Part shown: positions 27,101 through 42,100 of the stretch, in pieces
How the letters are laid out: each line of letters begins with the position of its first letter
Numbering within the stretch: the first letter of the stretch is position 1
Assembly (NCBI RefSeq): GCF_032854445.1
Contig: NC_088307.1
Span: forward strand, 62,001-126,000
DNA: 64,000 nt
Reading direction: 5' to 3'
From: Liolophura sinensis
Lineage: Eukaryota; Mollusca; Polyplacophora; Chitonida; Chitonidae
The notes under the pieces: model-generated
Told to the model about the DNA's origin: nothing
Seen by the model: only the letters and a program-made list of their open reading frames with translations
Database searches by the model: none
Translations under genes and position numbers: made by a program

Positions 27101-30100
27101 GTGTGTACATCTGATTTCCTGGATCACTGGGTGGGATGAACTTATGAGATCTGTGGAGGTTTACAGGGAAAGCTAGACTGTGGTTCTACTCTACATGTGT
27201 GTACATCTGATTTCCTGGATCACTGGGTGCGATGAACTTCTGAGATCTGTGGAGGTTTACAGGGAAAGCTAGACTGTGGTTCTACTCTACATGTGTGTAC
27301 ATCTGATTTCCTGGATCATTGGATGAGATGAACTTATGAGATCTGTGGAGGTTTACAGGGAAAGCTAGACTGTGGTTCTACTCTACATGTTTGTACATCT
27401 GATTCCCTGGATCACTGGGTGGGATGAACTTATGAGATCTGTGGAGGTTTACAGGGAAAGCTAGACTGTGGTTCTACTCTACATGTGTGTACAGATGATT
27501 TCCTGGATCACTGGGTGCGATGAATTGATGAGATCTGTGGAGGTTTACAAAAAAAGCTAGACTGTGGTTCTACTCTACATGTGTGTACATCGGATTTCCT
27601 GGATCATAGGGTGCGATGAACTCATGAGATCTGTGGAGATTTACAGGGAAAGCTAGACTGTGGTTCTACTCTACATATGTATACATCTGATTTCTCGGAT
27701 CATAGGGTGTGATGTACTTCTAAGATCTGTAGAGGCTGACAGGGAAAGCTAGACTGTGGTTCTACTCTACATGTGTGTACAGATGATTCCCTGGATCACT
27801 GGGTGCGATAAATTGTTGAGATCTGTGGAGGTTTACAGGGAAAGCTAGACTGTGGTTCTACTCTACATGTGTGTACATCTGATTCCCTGGATCACTGGGT
27901 GGGATGAACTTCTGAGATCTGTGGAGGTTTACAGGGAAAGCTAGACTGTGGTTCTGCTCTACATGTGTGTACAGATGATTCCCTGGATTACTGAATGTGA
28001 TGAACTTATGAGATCTGTGGAGGTTTACAGGGAAAGCTAGACTGTGGTTCTACTCTACATGTTTGCACATCTGATTCCCGGGATCACTGGGTGCGATGAA
28101 CTTCTGAAATCTGTGGAGGTTTACAGGGAAAGCTAGACTGTGGTTCTACTCTACATGTGTGTACATCTGATTCCCTGGATCACTGGGTGCGATGAACTCA
28201 TAAGATCTGTGGAGGTTTACAAAAAAAGCTAGACTGTGGTTCTATTGTACATGTGTGTACAGATGATTCCCTGGATCACTGGATGTGATGAACTTATGAG
28301 ATCTGTGGAGGTTTACAGGGAAAGCTAGACTGTGGTTCTACTGTACATGTGTGTACAGATGATTCCCTGGATCACTGGATGTGATGAACTTCTGAGATCT
28401 GTGGAGGTTTACAGGGAAAGCTAGACTGTGGTTCTATTGTACATGTGTGTACAGATGATTCCCTGGATCACTGGATGTGATGAACTTCTGAAATCTGTGG
28501 AGGTTAACAGGGAAAGCTAGACTGTGGTTCTACTCTACATGTGGGTACATCTGATTTCTTGGATCACTGGGTGCGATGAACTTATGAGATCTGTGGAGGT
28601 TTACAGGGAAAGCTAGACTGTGGTTCTACTCTACATGTGTGTACATCTGATTTCCTGGACCATTGGATGAGATGAACTTATGAGATCTGTAGAGGCTGAC
28701 AGGGAAAGCTAGACTGTGGTTCTACTGTACATGTGTGTACAGATTATTCCCTGGATCATTTGGTGTGATGAACTTCTGAGATCTGTGGAGGTTTACAGGG
28801 AAAGCTAGACTGTGGTTCTACTCCACACTACATGTGTGTACAGATGATTCCCTGGATCATTGGATGTGATGAACTCATGAGATCTGTGGAGGTTTACAGG
28901 GAAAGCTAGGCTGTTGTTCTACTCTACATGTTTGTACATCTGATTCCCTGGATCACTGGGTGCGATGAACTTCTGAAATCTGTGGAGGTTAACAGGGAAA
29001 GCTAGACTGTGGTTCTACTCTACATGTGTGTATATCTGATTCCCTGGATCACTGGGTGCGATGAACTTCTGAGATCTGTGGAGGTTTACAGGGAAAGCTA
29101 GGCTGTTGTTCTACTCTACATGTGTGTACAGATGATTCCCTGGATCATTGGATGTGATGAACTTATGAGATCTGTGGAGGTTTACAGGGAAAGCTAGACT
29201 GTGGTTCTACTCTACACTACATGTGTGTACAGATGATTCCCTGGATCACTGGATGTGATGAACTTATGAGATCTGTGGAGGTTTACAGGGAAAGCTAGAC
29301 TGTGGTTCTACTCTACACTACATGTGTGTACAGATGATTCCCTGGATCACTGGATGTGATGAACTCATGAGATCTGTGGAGGTTTACAGGGAAAGTTAGG
29401 CTGTTGTTCTACTCTACATGTGTGTACATCTGATTCCCTGGATCATTGGATGTGATGAACTCATGAGATCTGTGGAGGTTTACAGGGAAAGCTAGACTGT
29501 GGTTCTACTCTACATGTTTGTACATCTGATTCCCTGGATCACTGGATGTGATGAACTCATGAGATCTGTGGAGGTTTACAGGGAAAGCTAGACTGTGGTT
29601 CTACTCTACATGTTTGTACATCTGATTCCCTGGATCACTGGGTGCGATGAATTGATGAGATCTGTGGAGGTTTACAGGGAAAGCTAGACTGTGGTTCTAC
29701 TCTACATGTGTGTACATCTGATTCCCCGGATCACTGGGTGCGATGAACTTCTGAAATCTGTGGAGGTTTACAGGGAAAACTAGACTGTGGTTCTACTCTA
29801 CATGTGTGTACATCTGATTCCCTGGATCACTGGGTGTGATGAACTCATGAGATCTGTGGAGATTTACAGGGAAAGCTAGACTGTGGTTCTACTCTACATG
29901 TGTGTACATCTGATTCCCTGGATCACTGGGTGCGATGAACTGATGAGATCTGTGGAGGTTAACAGGGAAAGCTAGACTGTGGTTCTACTCTACACTACAT
30001 GTGTGTACAGATGATTCCCTGGATCATTGGATGTGATGAACTTCTGAGATCTGTGGAGGTTTACAGGGAAAGCTAGACCGTGGTTCTACTCTACATGTTT

Positions 30101-33100
30101 GTACATCTGATTCCCTGGATCATTGGGTGCGATGAACTTCTGAGATCTGTGGAGGTTTACAGGGAAAGCTAGACTGTGGTTCTACTCTACATGTGTGTAC
30201 ATCTGATTCCCTGGATCACTGGATGTGATGAACTCATGAGATCTGTGGAGGTTTACAGGGAAAGCTAGACTGTGGTACTACTCTACATGTGTGTACAGAT
30301 GATTTCCTGGATCACTGGGTGCGATGAACTTCTGAGATCTGTGGAGGTTTACAGGGAAAGCTAGACTGTGGTTCTACTCTACATGTGTGTACAGATGATT
30401 TCCTGGATCACTGGGTGCGATGAACTTCTGAGATCTGTGGAGGTTTACAGGGAAAGCTAGACTGTGGTTCTACTCTACATGTGTGTACAGATGATTCCCT
30501 GGATCATTGGATGTGATGAACTCATGAGATCTGTGGAGGTTTACAGGGAAAGCTAGGCTGTTGTTCTACTCTACATGTGTGTACATCTGATTCCCTGGAT
30601 CACTGGGTGCGATGAACTTCTGAGATCTGTGGAGGTTTACAGGGAAAGCTAGACTGTGGTTCTACTCTGCATGTGTGTACAGATGATTCCCTGGATCATT
30701 GGATGTGATGAACTTATGAGATCTGTGGAGGTTTACAGGGAAAGCTAGACTGTGGTTCTACTCTACATGTGTGTACAGATGATTCCCTGGATCATTGGAT
30801 GTGATGAACTCATGAGATCTGTGGAGGTTTACAGGGAAAGCTAGACTGTGGTTCTACTCTACATGTGTGTACTTCTGATTCCCTGGATCACTGGGTGCGA
30901 TGAACTTCTGAGATCTGTGGAGGTTTACAGGGAAAGCTAGACTGTGGTTCTACTCTACATGTGTGTACAGATGATTCCCTGGATCATTGGATGTGATGAA
31001 CTCATGAGATCTGTGGAGGTTTACAGGGAAAGCTAGACTGTGGTTCTACTCTACATGTGTGTACTTCTGATTCCCTGGATCACTGGGTGCGATGAACTTC
31101 TGAGATCTGTGGAGGTTTACAGGGAAAGCTAGACTGTGGTTCTACTCTACATGTGTGTACAGATGATTCCCTGGATCATTGGATGTGATGAACTTATGAG
31201 ATCTGTGGAGGTTTACAGGGAAAGCTAGACTGTGGTTCTACTCTACATGTGTGTACATCTGATTTCCTGGATCATTGGGTGGGATGAACTTCTGAAATCT
31301 GTGGAGGTTTACAGGGAAAGCTAGACTGTGGTTCTACTCTACATGTTTGTACATCTGATTTCCTGGATCACTGGGTGCGATGAACTTATGAGATCTGTGG
31401 AGGTTTACAGGGAAAGCTAGACTGTGGTTCTATTGTACATGTGTGTACAGATGATTCCCTGGATCACTGAATGTGATGAACTTATGAGATCTGTGGAGGT
31501 TTACAGGGAAAGCTAGACTGTGGTTCTACTGTACATGTGTGTACAGATTATTCCCTGGATCATTTGGTGTGATGAACTTCTGAGATCTGTGGAGGTTTAC
31601 AGGGAAAGCTAGACTGTGGTTCTACTCTACACTACATGTGTGTACAGATGATTCCCTGGATCATTGGATGTGATGAACTCATGAGATCTGTGGAGGTTTA
31701 CAGGGAAAGCTAGGCTGTTGTTCTACTCTACATGTTTGTACATCTGATTCCCTGGATCACTGGGTGCGATGAACTTCTGAAATCTGTGGAGGTTAACAGG
31801 GAAAGCTAGACTGTGGTTCTACTCTACATGTGTGTATATCTGATTCCCTGGATCACTGGGTGCGATGAACTTCTGAGATCTGTGGAGGTTTACAGGGAAA
31901 GCTAGGCTGTTGTTCTACTCTACATGTGTGTACAGATGATTCCCTGGATCATTGGATGTGATGAACTTATGAGATCTGTGGAGGTTTACAGGGAAAGCTA
32001 GACTGTGGTTCTACTCTACACTACATGTGTGTACAGATGATTCCCTGGATCACTGGATGTGATGAACTTATGAGATCTGTGGAGGTTTACAGGGAAAGTT
32101 AGGCTGTTGTTCTACTCTACATGTGTGTACAGATGATTCCCTGGATCACTGGATGTGATGAACTCATGAGATCTGTGGAGGTTTACAGGGAAAGTTAGGC
32201 TGTTGTTCTACTCTACATGTGTGTACATCTGATTCCCTGGATCATTGGATGTGATGAACTCATGAAATCTGTGGAGGTTTACAGGGAAAGCTAGACTGTG
32301 GTTCTACTCTACATGTGTGTACAGATGATTCCCTGGATCATTGGATGTGATGAACTCATGAGATCTGTGGAGGTTTACAGGGAAAGCTAGACTGTGGTTC
32401 TACTCTACATGTTTGTACATCTGATTCCCTGGATCACTGGGTGCGATGAATTGATGAGATCTGTGGAGGTTTACAGGGAAAGCTAGACTGTGGTTCTACT
32501 CTACATGTTTGTACATCTGATTCCCCGGATCACTGGGTGCGATGAACTTCTGAAATCTGTGGAGGTTTACAGGGAAAGCTAGACTGTGGTTCTACTCTAC
32601 ATGTGTGTACATCTGATTCCCTGGATCACTGGGTGTGATGAACTCATGAGATCTGTGGAGATTTACAGGGAAAGCTAGACTGTGGTTCTACTCTACATGT
32701 GTGTACATCTGATTCCCTGGATCACTGGGTGCGATGAACTGATGAGATCTGTGGAGGTTAACAGGGAAAGCTAGACTGTGGTTCTACTCTACACTACATG
32801 TGTGTACAGATGATTCCCTGGATCATTGGATGTGATGAACTTCTGAGATCTGTGGAGGTTTACAGGGAAAGCTAGACTGTGGTTCTACTCTACATGTTTG
32901 TACATCTGATTCCCTGGATCATAGGGTGCGATGAACTTCTGAGATCTGTGGAGGTTTACAGGGAAAGCTAGACTGTGGTTCTACTCTACATGTGTGTACA
33001 TCTGATTCCCTGGATCACTGGATGTGATGAACTCATGAGATCTGTGGAGGTTTACAGGGAAAGCTAGACTGTGGTTCTACTCTACATGTGTGTACAGATG

Positions 33101-36100
33101 ATTCCCTGGATCACTGAATGTGATGAACTTATGAGATCTGTGGAGGTTTACAGGGAAAGCTAGACTGTGGTTCTACTCTACATGTGTGTACATCTGATTC
33201 CCTGGATCACTGGATGTGATGAACTCATGAGATCTGTGGAGGTTTACAGGGAAAGCTAGACTGTGGTTCTACTCTACATGTGTGTACAGATGATTCCCTG
33301 GATCATTGGATGTGATGAACTCATGAGATCTGTGGAGGTTTACAGGGAAAGCTAGGCTGTTGTTCTACTCTACATGTGTGTACATCTGATTCCCTGGATC
33401 ACTGGGTGCGATGAACTTCTGAGATCTGTGGAGGTTTACAGGGAAAGCTAGACTGTGGTTCTACTCTACATGTGTGTACAGATGATTCCCTGGATCATTG
33501 GATGTGATGAACTTATGAGATCTGTGGAGGTTTACAGGGAAAGCTAGACTGTGGTTCTACTCTACATGTGTGTACAGATGATTCCCTGGATCATTGGATG
33601 TGATGAACTCATGAGATCTGTGGAGGTTTACAGGGAAAGCTAGACTGTGGTTCTACTCTACATGTGTGTACAGATGATTCCCTGGATCACTGGATGTGAT
33701 GAACTTATGAGATCTGTGGAGGTTTACAGGGAAAGCTAGACTGTGGTTCTACTCTACATGTGTGTACATCTGATTTCCTGGATCATTGGGTGGGATGAAC
33801 TTCTGAAATCTGTGGAGGTTTACAGGGAAAGCTAGACTGTGGTTCTACTCTACATGTTTGTACATCTGATTTCCTGGATCACTGGGTGCGATGAACTTCT
33901 GAGATCTGTGGAGGTTTACAGGGAAAGCTAGACTGTGGTTCTATTGTACATGTGTGTACAGATGATTCCCTGGATCACTGAATGTGATGAACTTATGAGA
34001 TCTGTGGAGGTTTACAGGGAAAGCTAGACTGTGGTTCTACTCTACATGTGTGTACTTCTGATTCCCTGGATCACTGGGTGCGATGAACTTCTGAGATCTG
34101 TGGAGGTTTACAGGGAAAGCTAGACTGTGGTTCTGCTCTACATGTGTGTACAGATGATTCCCTGGATCACTGAATGTGATGAACTTATGAGATCTGTGGA
34201 GGTTTACATGGAAAGCTAGGCTGTTGTTCTACTCTACATGTTTGTACATCTGATTCCCTGCATCATTGGGTGCGATGAACTCATGAGATCTGTGGAGGTT
34301 TACAGGGAAAGCTAGACTGTGGTTCTACTCTACATGTGTGTACTTCTGATTCCCTGGATCACTGGGTGTGATGAACTTATGAGATCTGTGGAGGTTAACA
34401 GGGAAAGCTAGACTGTGGTTCTACTCTACATGTGTGTACAGATGATTCCCTGGATCACTGGGTGTGATGAACTCATGAGATCTGTGGAGATTTACAGGGA
34501 AAGCTAGACTGTGGTTCTACTCTACATGTGTGTACATCTGATTCCCTGGATCACTGGGTGTGATGAACTTATGAGATCTGTGGAGGTTAACAGGGAAAGC
34601 TAGACTGTGGTTCTACTCTACATGTGTGTACATCTGATTTCCTGGATCATTGGGTGGGATGAACTTCTGAAATCTGTGGAGGTTTACAGGGAAAGCTAGA
34701 CTGTGGTTCTACTCTACATGTTTGTACATCTGATTTCCTGGGTCAATGGATGTGGAGAACTTCCCAATTTGGAAATTTGGAAAGGTCTGTAGTAAAAGCT
34801 TGACTGTGGTCATAGATACATGTAGATAAAATAAACATGTACTGTGAATGAAGATTCTTTGATCTTACATTTGGGTTGAGGGCTGACACCAAAGCTGGCT
34901 CCGGTATTACTGGCACTAGGTGATCCAAAACCACCAGCTGCAACACTGGCTCCTCCTGAGGCAAATCCACCAGTGGCATTGCTGGATCCAAATCCACTGG
35001 GTGTTGCATTTGTGGATGATCCAAATGAAGAACCAAAACTTGTGGTGCCCTGATTGCCAAAGAGGTTAGCTGTAATCAACAAATTGGAATCAGTTCACAT
35101 AAAAATCTATTCAGATATGTCAGAAGACAGGCATTTTATTCTGATTTTAAAGATTTCTTCTTTGATGATCTTGTAATCGGATATAAAGCCTCTGTAGTAT
35201 CAAAGCTGGAAAGAAATTGAAAACGAGATCAAACAAAGTGTTTGTAACAGCTTATTTTAACCCTAACAGCATTTGTGAGCCTAAGCGTACCTGAACTGGT
35301 AGAAGGGGTGCCAAAGGTTGGAGTTCCAAAGACATTTTTAGATGTATTTTCTGCACTTGGCTTGCCTCCGAGTCCACCAAGGAAACCCGAATTGGCTGAG
35401 CCACTGCTGAAGCCAAAGCCACCTCCACCTGTGCTAGCTCCAAATCCTACAGAAGAGCTCATTGGGTTGGAGCTAAACACTGCTGGACTGGGACTGTTGA
35501 CCTTTGTGCCAAACACTGCTCCGCTTGTGGGAGGTGTAGGGTTGCCACCAAATGAAGATGTTGCTGGGTTAGACCCGAGCACTCCACCCACAGAGCTGCT
35601 TGTTGTGCTCGTTCCAAAGAGCCCACCCGATAGGCCACTACCAAAACCACTAGGTCCTGAAGATACTGTGTTACATCCAAAGGGACCCCCATCACCTGTT
35701 GTTGTAGTTGTACTAGATCCAAACAGACCTCCACTAGCTGTTGTAGTTGTAGCAGACCCAAAGAGGCCCCCACCAGCTGTTGTAGTTGTTGCTGTAGTCG
35801 ATCCAAACAAGCCCCCACTAGCTGTTGTTGTAGTTGTAGCAGACCCAAAGAGGCCCCCAGCAGCTGTTGTTGTAGTTGTAGCAGACCCAAAGAGGCCCCC
35901 ACCAGCTGTTGTTGTAGTTGTAGCAGACCCAAAGAGGCCCCCTCCAGCTATTGTTGTAGCTGTAGCAGACCCAAAGAGGCCCCCACCAGCTGTTGTTGCA
36001 GTTGTGCCAGACCCAAAGAGGCCCCCACCAGCTGTTGTTGCAGCTGCAACAGATCCAAAGAGGCCTCCACTAGCTGTTGTTGCAGTTGTAGTAGATCCAA

Positions 36101-39100
36101 AGAGGCCTCCACTAGCTGTTGTTGCAGTTGTAGCAGATCCAAAGAGGCCTCCACTAGCTGTTGTTGTAGTTGTAGCAGATCCAAAGAGGCCTCCACTAGC
36201 TGTTGTTGCAGTTGTAGCAGATCCAAAAAGCTGGTCCCCACTAGCTGGTGTTGCACTCGTAACAGATGCAAAGTGAAGACCACTAGATGTTGTTGTTGTA
36301 GTAGATTCAGACAGTCTCCCACTAGCCGTTGTAGCACCTGAAGGAGATCCAAAAAGAGATACACTAGGTGTCACGGTTGAAGCAGATGCAAACAAGCCCC
36401 CACTGGCTGCTGTTGCAGGCGTAGCAGATCCAAACAGGCCCCCACTAGCTGTTGTTGCAGGCGTAGCAGATCCAAACAGGCCCCCACTAGCTGTTGTTGC
36501 TGTCGTAGCTGATCCAAACATGCTCCCAATCGCTGTTGTTGCAGTGGCAGCAGATCCAAACATGCCTCTACTAGTTGTTGCAGTGGTAGCTGACCCAAGC
36601 TGACCCCCACTGGCAGTAGTTGCAGTGGTAGCAGATCCAAGCATGCTTCCACTAGTTGTTGTTGTTGCAGTGGTAGCAGATCCAAACAGGCCCCCACTGG
36701 CAGTTGTTGCAGTGGTAGCAGATACATGCAGACCCTCACTAGCTGCTGTTGCAGTGGTAGCAGATCCAAACAGGCCCCCACTGGCAGCTGTTGCAGTGGT
36801 AGCAGATCCAAACAAGCCCCCACTGGCAGTTGTTGCAGTGGTAGCAGATACATGCAGACCCCCACTAGCTACTGTTGCAGTGGTAGCAGATCCAAGCAGA
36901 CCCTCAGTACCTGTTGTTGCAGTGGTAGTAGATCCGAACAATTCCCCAGTACCTGTTGTTGCAGTTGTGGCAGGTCCAAACAGATTACCACTACCTGTTG
37001 TTGCTGACGTGTTAGATCCAAACAGGCCCCCACTAACTGTTGTTGCAGTCTTGGCAGGCCCAATGTCACTACCAGCTGTTTTTGCAGTCGTAGTAGACCC
37101 AAACAGGCCACCACTACCTGTCGATCCAAACAGGCCCTCATTACTTCTTGTTGCAGTTGTAGTAGATCCAAACAGATCCCCAGTAGCCTTTGTTGCAGTT
37201 GTAGTAGATCCAAACAGGCCCCCACCAGTTGTTGTTGCAACTGTAGCAGATCCAAACAGGCCCCCATCAGATGTTGTCGGAGCTGCAGCAGATCCAAACA
37301 AACCACCACCAGCTGTTGTAGCAGTAGAGGCAGATCCAAACAGGCCCCCACCAGCAGTTGTAGCAGCTGAGATAGATCCAAACAGGCCCCCACCAGCAGT
37401 TGTAGCAGTCGAGGCAGATCCAAACAGGCCCCCACCAGCAGTTGTAGCAGCTGAGATAGATCCAAACAGGCCCCCACCAGCAGTTGTAGCAGTCGAGGCA
37501 GTTCCAAACAGGCCCCCACCAGCAGTTGTAGCAGTCAAGGAAGATCCAAACAGGCCCCCACCAGCAGCTGTAGCAGTTGAGGCAGATCCAAACAGCCCCC
37601 CACTCAGTGCTGTCGCAGTTGAAGCAGATCCAACCAGGCCACCACTTGATGTTGCAGCAATTCGCTGGCCGAGAACAGAGGTACTGGATCTCAGTGAACT
37701 GCCATCGGATGTGTTAACATTCTCCAGTTTAGCCTTTCCACTGGTCGAACTGTCCTGTCCTTCACTACCACTCACTACTCTAGTTTCTTTACTGAATGTG
37801 TTTGTTTGGGCCGATAATTTATCAGGTGTGCCAGATGGCTGAAAACCTGAAAAGCAGAAAAGTTAGAAAAAAAAAATAGCAATACAACAAACAAGCATAA
37901 CATATTGAGTCCTGCACGCTGATATACATGTATGCCCACACTATCAAAACGGTTTTGAACAAAACTTACAAAATTTAGGTTTGGTAGCAGCAAGACAACC
38001 AATGATCTCGCCAGTTGGAATCTACAGGTGTATTCATTGAAGCAGACATTCGTGTACCACCTGTCAATCAATAAGGACGTTCCAGGTTAATAATTACAAG
38101 GCCAATTCACAAAGCGGCATATAACACAAACCACCAAAGAACTAAGAAAGTACATAAATTACAAAAATAGAACGGAATCATGCAAAAAGAAGCAGTCAAC
38201 AGTTTTCAATTATGTTTCAAAGACGCTCATATATGGAAGGTTGTGATTTAATTTAACTTGATGAATATGCAGCCCCTAGCTTGGAGTGAATGTATTTGAA
38301 GGAATAACCTTGACACGCTAGTTTTGCAGTATTAACTTGTTACGTTGAAAACCCTGACCGAGGTAAACTGAGCTAAACATATTTCACCGGTTAAGTGTGA
38401 GCAATTGTCAGCGATCACACTGTTGTCACTGCTCTTGTTTTACTCTGTATGCTGTACGTCTATCGCACTGTCGTTGCTGCTCTGGTCTTACTCTCTAGGC
38501 TATACGTCTATCACTCGGTCGTCGCTGGTCTGGTCTTACTCTGTACATGTATGCTGTACATCTATCACACTGGTTTTACTCTCTACATTGTACATCTATC
38601 ACACAGTCATCGCTGCTCTGGTTTTACTCTCTATGCTGTACGTCTATCTCACTGTCGTCGCTGGTCTGGTTTTACTCTCCATGCTGCACGTCTATCACAC
38701 TGTCGTCGCTGCTCTGGGTTTACTCTCCATGCTGTACGTCTATCACACTGTCGTCGCTGGTCTGGTTTTACTCTCCATGCTGTACGTCTATCTCACTGTC
38801 GTCGCTGCTCTGGTTTTACTCTCCATGCTGTATGTCTATCTCACTGTCACCGGTGCTATGATTATACTCTCTATGTTGTACGTCTATCACACTGTCGTCG
38901 CTGGTCTGGTTTTACTCTCCATGCTGTACGTCTATCACACTGTCGTCGCTGGTCTGGTTTTACTCTCCATGCTGTACGTCTATCACACTGTCGTCGCTGG
39001 TCTGGTTTTACTCTCCATGCTGTATGTCTATCTCACTGTCACCGGTGCTATGATTATACTCTCTATGTTGTACGTCTATCACACTGTCGTCGCTGGTCTG

Positions 39101-42100
39101 GTTTTACTCTCTATGCTGTACGTCTATCTCACTGTCGTCGCTGCTCTGGTTTTACTCTCCATGCTGTATGTCTATCTCACTGTCACCGGTGCTATGATTA
39201 TACTCTCTATGTTGTACGTCTATCACACTGTCGTCGCTGGTCTGGTTTTACTCTCTATGCTGTACGTCTATCACACTGTCGTCGCTGGTCTGGTTTTACT
39301 CTCCATGCTGTACGTCTATCACACTGTCGTCGCTGGTCTGGTTTTACTCTCCATGCTGTACGTCTATCACACTGTCGTCGCTGGTCTGGTTTTACTCTCT
39401 ATGCTGTACGTCTATCTCACTGTCGTCGCTGCTCTGGTTTTACTCTCCATGCTGTATGTCTATCTCACTGTCACTGGTGCTATGATTATACTCTCTATGT
39501 TGTACGTCTATCACACTGTCGTCGCTGCTCTGGTTTTACTCACTATGCTGTATGTCTATCACACTGTCACCGGTGCTATGATTATACTCTCTATGTTGTA
39601 CGTCTATCACACTGTCATTGCTGCTCTGGTTTTACTCTCCATGCTGTACGTCTATCACACTGTCGTCGCTGCTCTGGTTTTACTCTCTATGCTGTACGTC
39701 TATCACACTGTCGTCGCTGCTCTGGTTTTACTCTCTATGCTGAATGTCTATCACACTGTCGTCGCTGCTCTGGTTTTACTCTCCATGCTGTACGTCTATC
39801 TCACTGTCACCAGTGCTATGACTATACTCTCTATGCTGTACGTCTGTCACACTGTTGTCGCTGCTCTGGTTTTACTCTCCATGCTGTACGTCTATCTCAC
39901 TGTCACCGGTGCTATGATTATACTCTCTATGTTGTACGTCTATCACGCTATCGTCGCTGCTATGGTTTTACTCTCCATGCTGCAGGTCTTTAATTGTACC
40001 GACTGAAAGCATCCCATATCACAAAGCACCAAGTGTCAAGGACTGATCCCTTTCATACCATTTGCCAAAAGGACAATTTTCGTATATGTTTTATGGCTGT
40101 CTACAATTCATAGATCCTCATTATTTACAATATAAAGGTTCCCATTGCTTCACTGTGATTATGTTTGTCTGCAGTCAACTGACAGCCCAACTGTTTTTAG
40201 TTTTGTGATGTGGCTATACAGAAATATTGCACCTCAAAGAGAGCAAAAACATGCACAATGAGAAAGTCGAAAGTGCTGCCATGTTATCATTCATAACAAA
40301 TAAAATTTTTTTCTCACTGCTGGTTCCATTAACATCCTACTTTCTCATTTAACTATATGTACATGTACGTAGAGGTACATGTGACAGCACAAGGTGTTTC
40401 TGATTGCTTTATCACGGCACTCTAACACTTTCTGATTTGAAGTTGATTTACATGAACTACCAAGCATGTTAGAAAGAAATGGCTGTGGTGGCTTAGTCTG
40501 TGATGGCTTAGTCTGTGGTGGCTTAGTCTGTGGTGGCTTAGTGTTTAGTCTGTGATGGCTTAGTCTGTGGTGGCTTAGTGTTTAGTCTGTGATGGCTTAG
40601 TCTGTGATGGCTTAGTCTGTGATTGCTTAGTCTGTGGTGGCTTAGTGTTTAGTCTGTGATGGCTTAGTCTGTGGTGGCTTAGTGTTTAGTCTGTGATGGC
40701 TTAGTCTGTGATGGCTTAGTGTTTAGTCTGTGATGGCTTAGTCTGTGATGGCTTAGTCTGTGATGGCTTAGTCTGTGGTGGCTTAGTGTTTAGTCTGTGA
40801 TGGCTTAGTCTGTGGTGGCTTAGTGCTTAGTCTGTGGTGGCTTAGTCTGTGGTCACTTAGTCTGTGGTCGCTTTATCTGTGGTCACTTAGTCTGTGGTCA
40901 CTTAGTCTGTGGTGGCTTAGTCTGTGGTCACTTAGTCTATGGTCGCTTAGTCTGTGCCCACTCCTTTCCCACATAACTTACAACGTCATATAACTTGTTG
41001 CCATTTCTTTTAACAATCAGTGGTAAACATCTGAAACCCCAACACTTGTATGATCCGTATTATGGGAGTAGCTTTGTCAAACTGACCCTGTTGGGAAAAG
41101 CCGAATGACTTGGGAGCTGACAAACGGGAGTTCTGGTAAGCTGGGAGGGCATCCTGGTTTTCCTCACCCTCATCCTCTTCGTCCTCCTCCTGACTGAGAT
41201 CGTTCGGGGTGGGGCCGTCGCCATCTCCTCCCTCATACCCATTGTCATCCACCTCACTATCTGACACTGAAGGAGAGTTCACAATCACATCTGTCAAAAC
41301 AAACAAATACATGTACATCAGCAGCCACAGCACAATTATAACAGTACTATCAAAGACGTACAGCACAGAGAGTAAATCTTGAGAAGCAAAGACAGTGTGA
41401 TAGCTGGCAAATGGTCACACGTAACCTGTGAAGTATGGCCTCTTGTACCTTTACCTCAGTTAAGGTTTCATTCTAACTGTTCGTGCAAATGCTTACATGT
41501 ATACAATAGCAAATCAAACACCCCTATACACCATGGCTTAAGCAGAATTAGGTAAAAAAAAAAGGGAAGTGATCTTAACTGGAACTGATTAGACATCACT
41601 GGTTTAGAGTTCCTCAAAATGCTGTGTAATCATTACATTTAATATACAACTAGAGCCCGAGGGCTGTAAAATGGCTCTACTGCTCTTTATCTAACTTCTA
41701 ACAGTAAGGAAAAACATTCCTTTAAGCAAAAACATAAAAAAAAAACATAAAAAGGCATAATGAACAAGAGCACAGCTGAAGGCTAGATGCTTAAACTTTA
41801 GTTTATTTATTTATTTGATTGGTGTTTTACGCTGTAGTCAAGAATATTTCACCTGTATGATGGCAGCCAGCAATATAATAGGAGGAAACCGGGCAGAGCC
41901 CAGGAAAACCTCACAACCATTCAACTCACAGCGACCGCAATGGTGAGAGGCTCCTGGGTCAGTACGCTGCAACAACCCGCTTACCGACTAAGCTACGAAG
42001 GCCCCCTCCAAAACTTTAGCATCTCACATAAAAAACAAAGAGTACCTATGAATAATAAGAGTACCTATGAAAAATAAGAGTACCTATGAAAAATAAGAGT

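Noticed and set aside
35275-37842. Plus-strand frames of 333 and 405 codons (proline/valine-rich)
   Set aside because: They are the opposite strand of the GLFG exon; the minus frame has splice sites, correct phase and a recognisable family.
38405-40006. 533-codon plus-strand frame of a hydrophobic 16-residue repeat
   Set aside because: Derived from a 48-base minisatellite inside an intron, with a second plus-strand frame open over the same length.
41010-41086. Extension of exon 41087-41290 to a later GTGTTG donor
   Set aside because: The resulting phase does not join the GLFG exon, whereas GTCAGT at 41081-41086 does.
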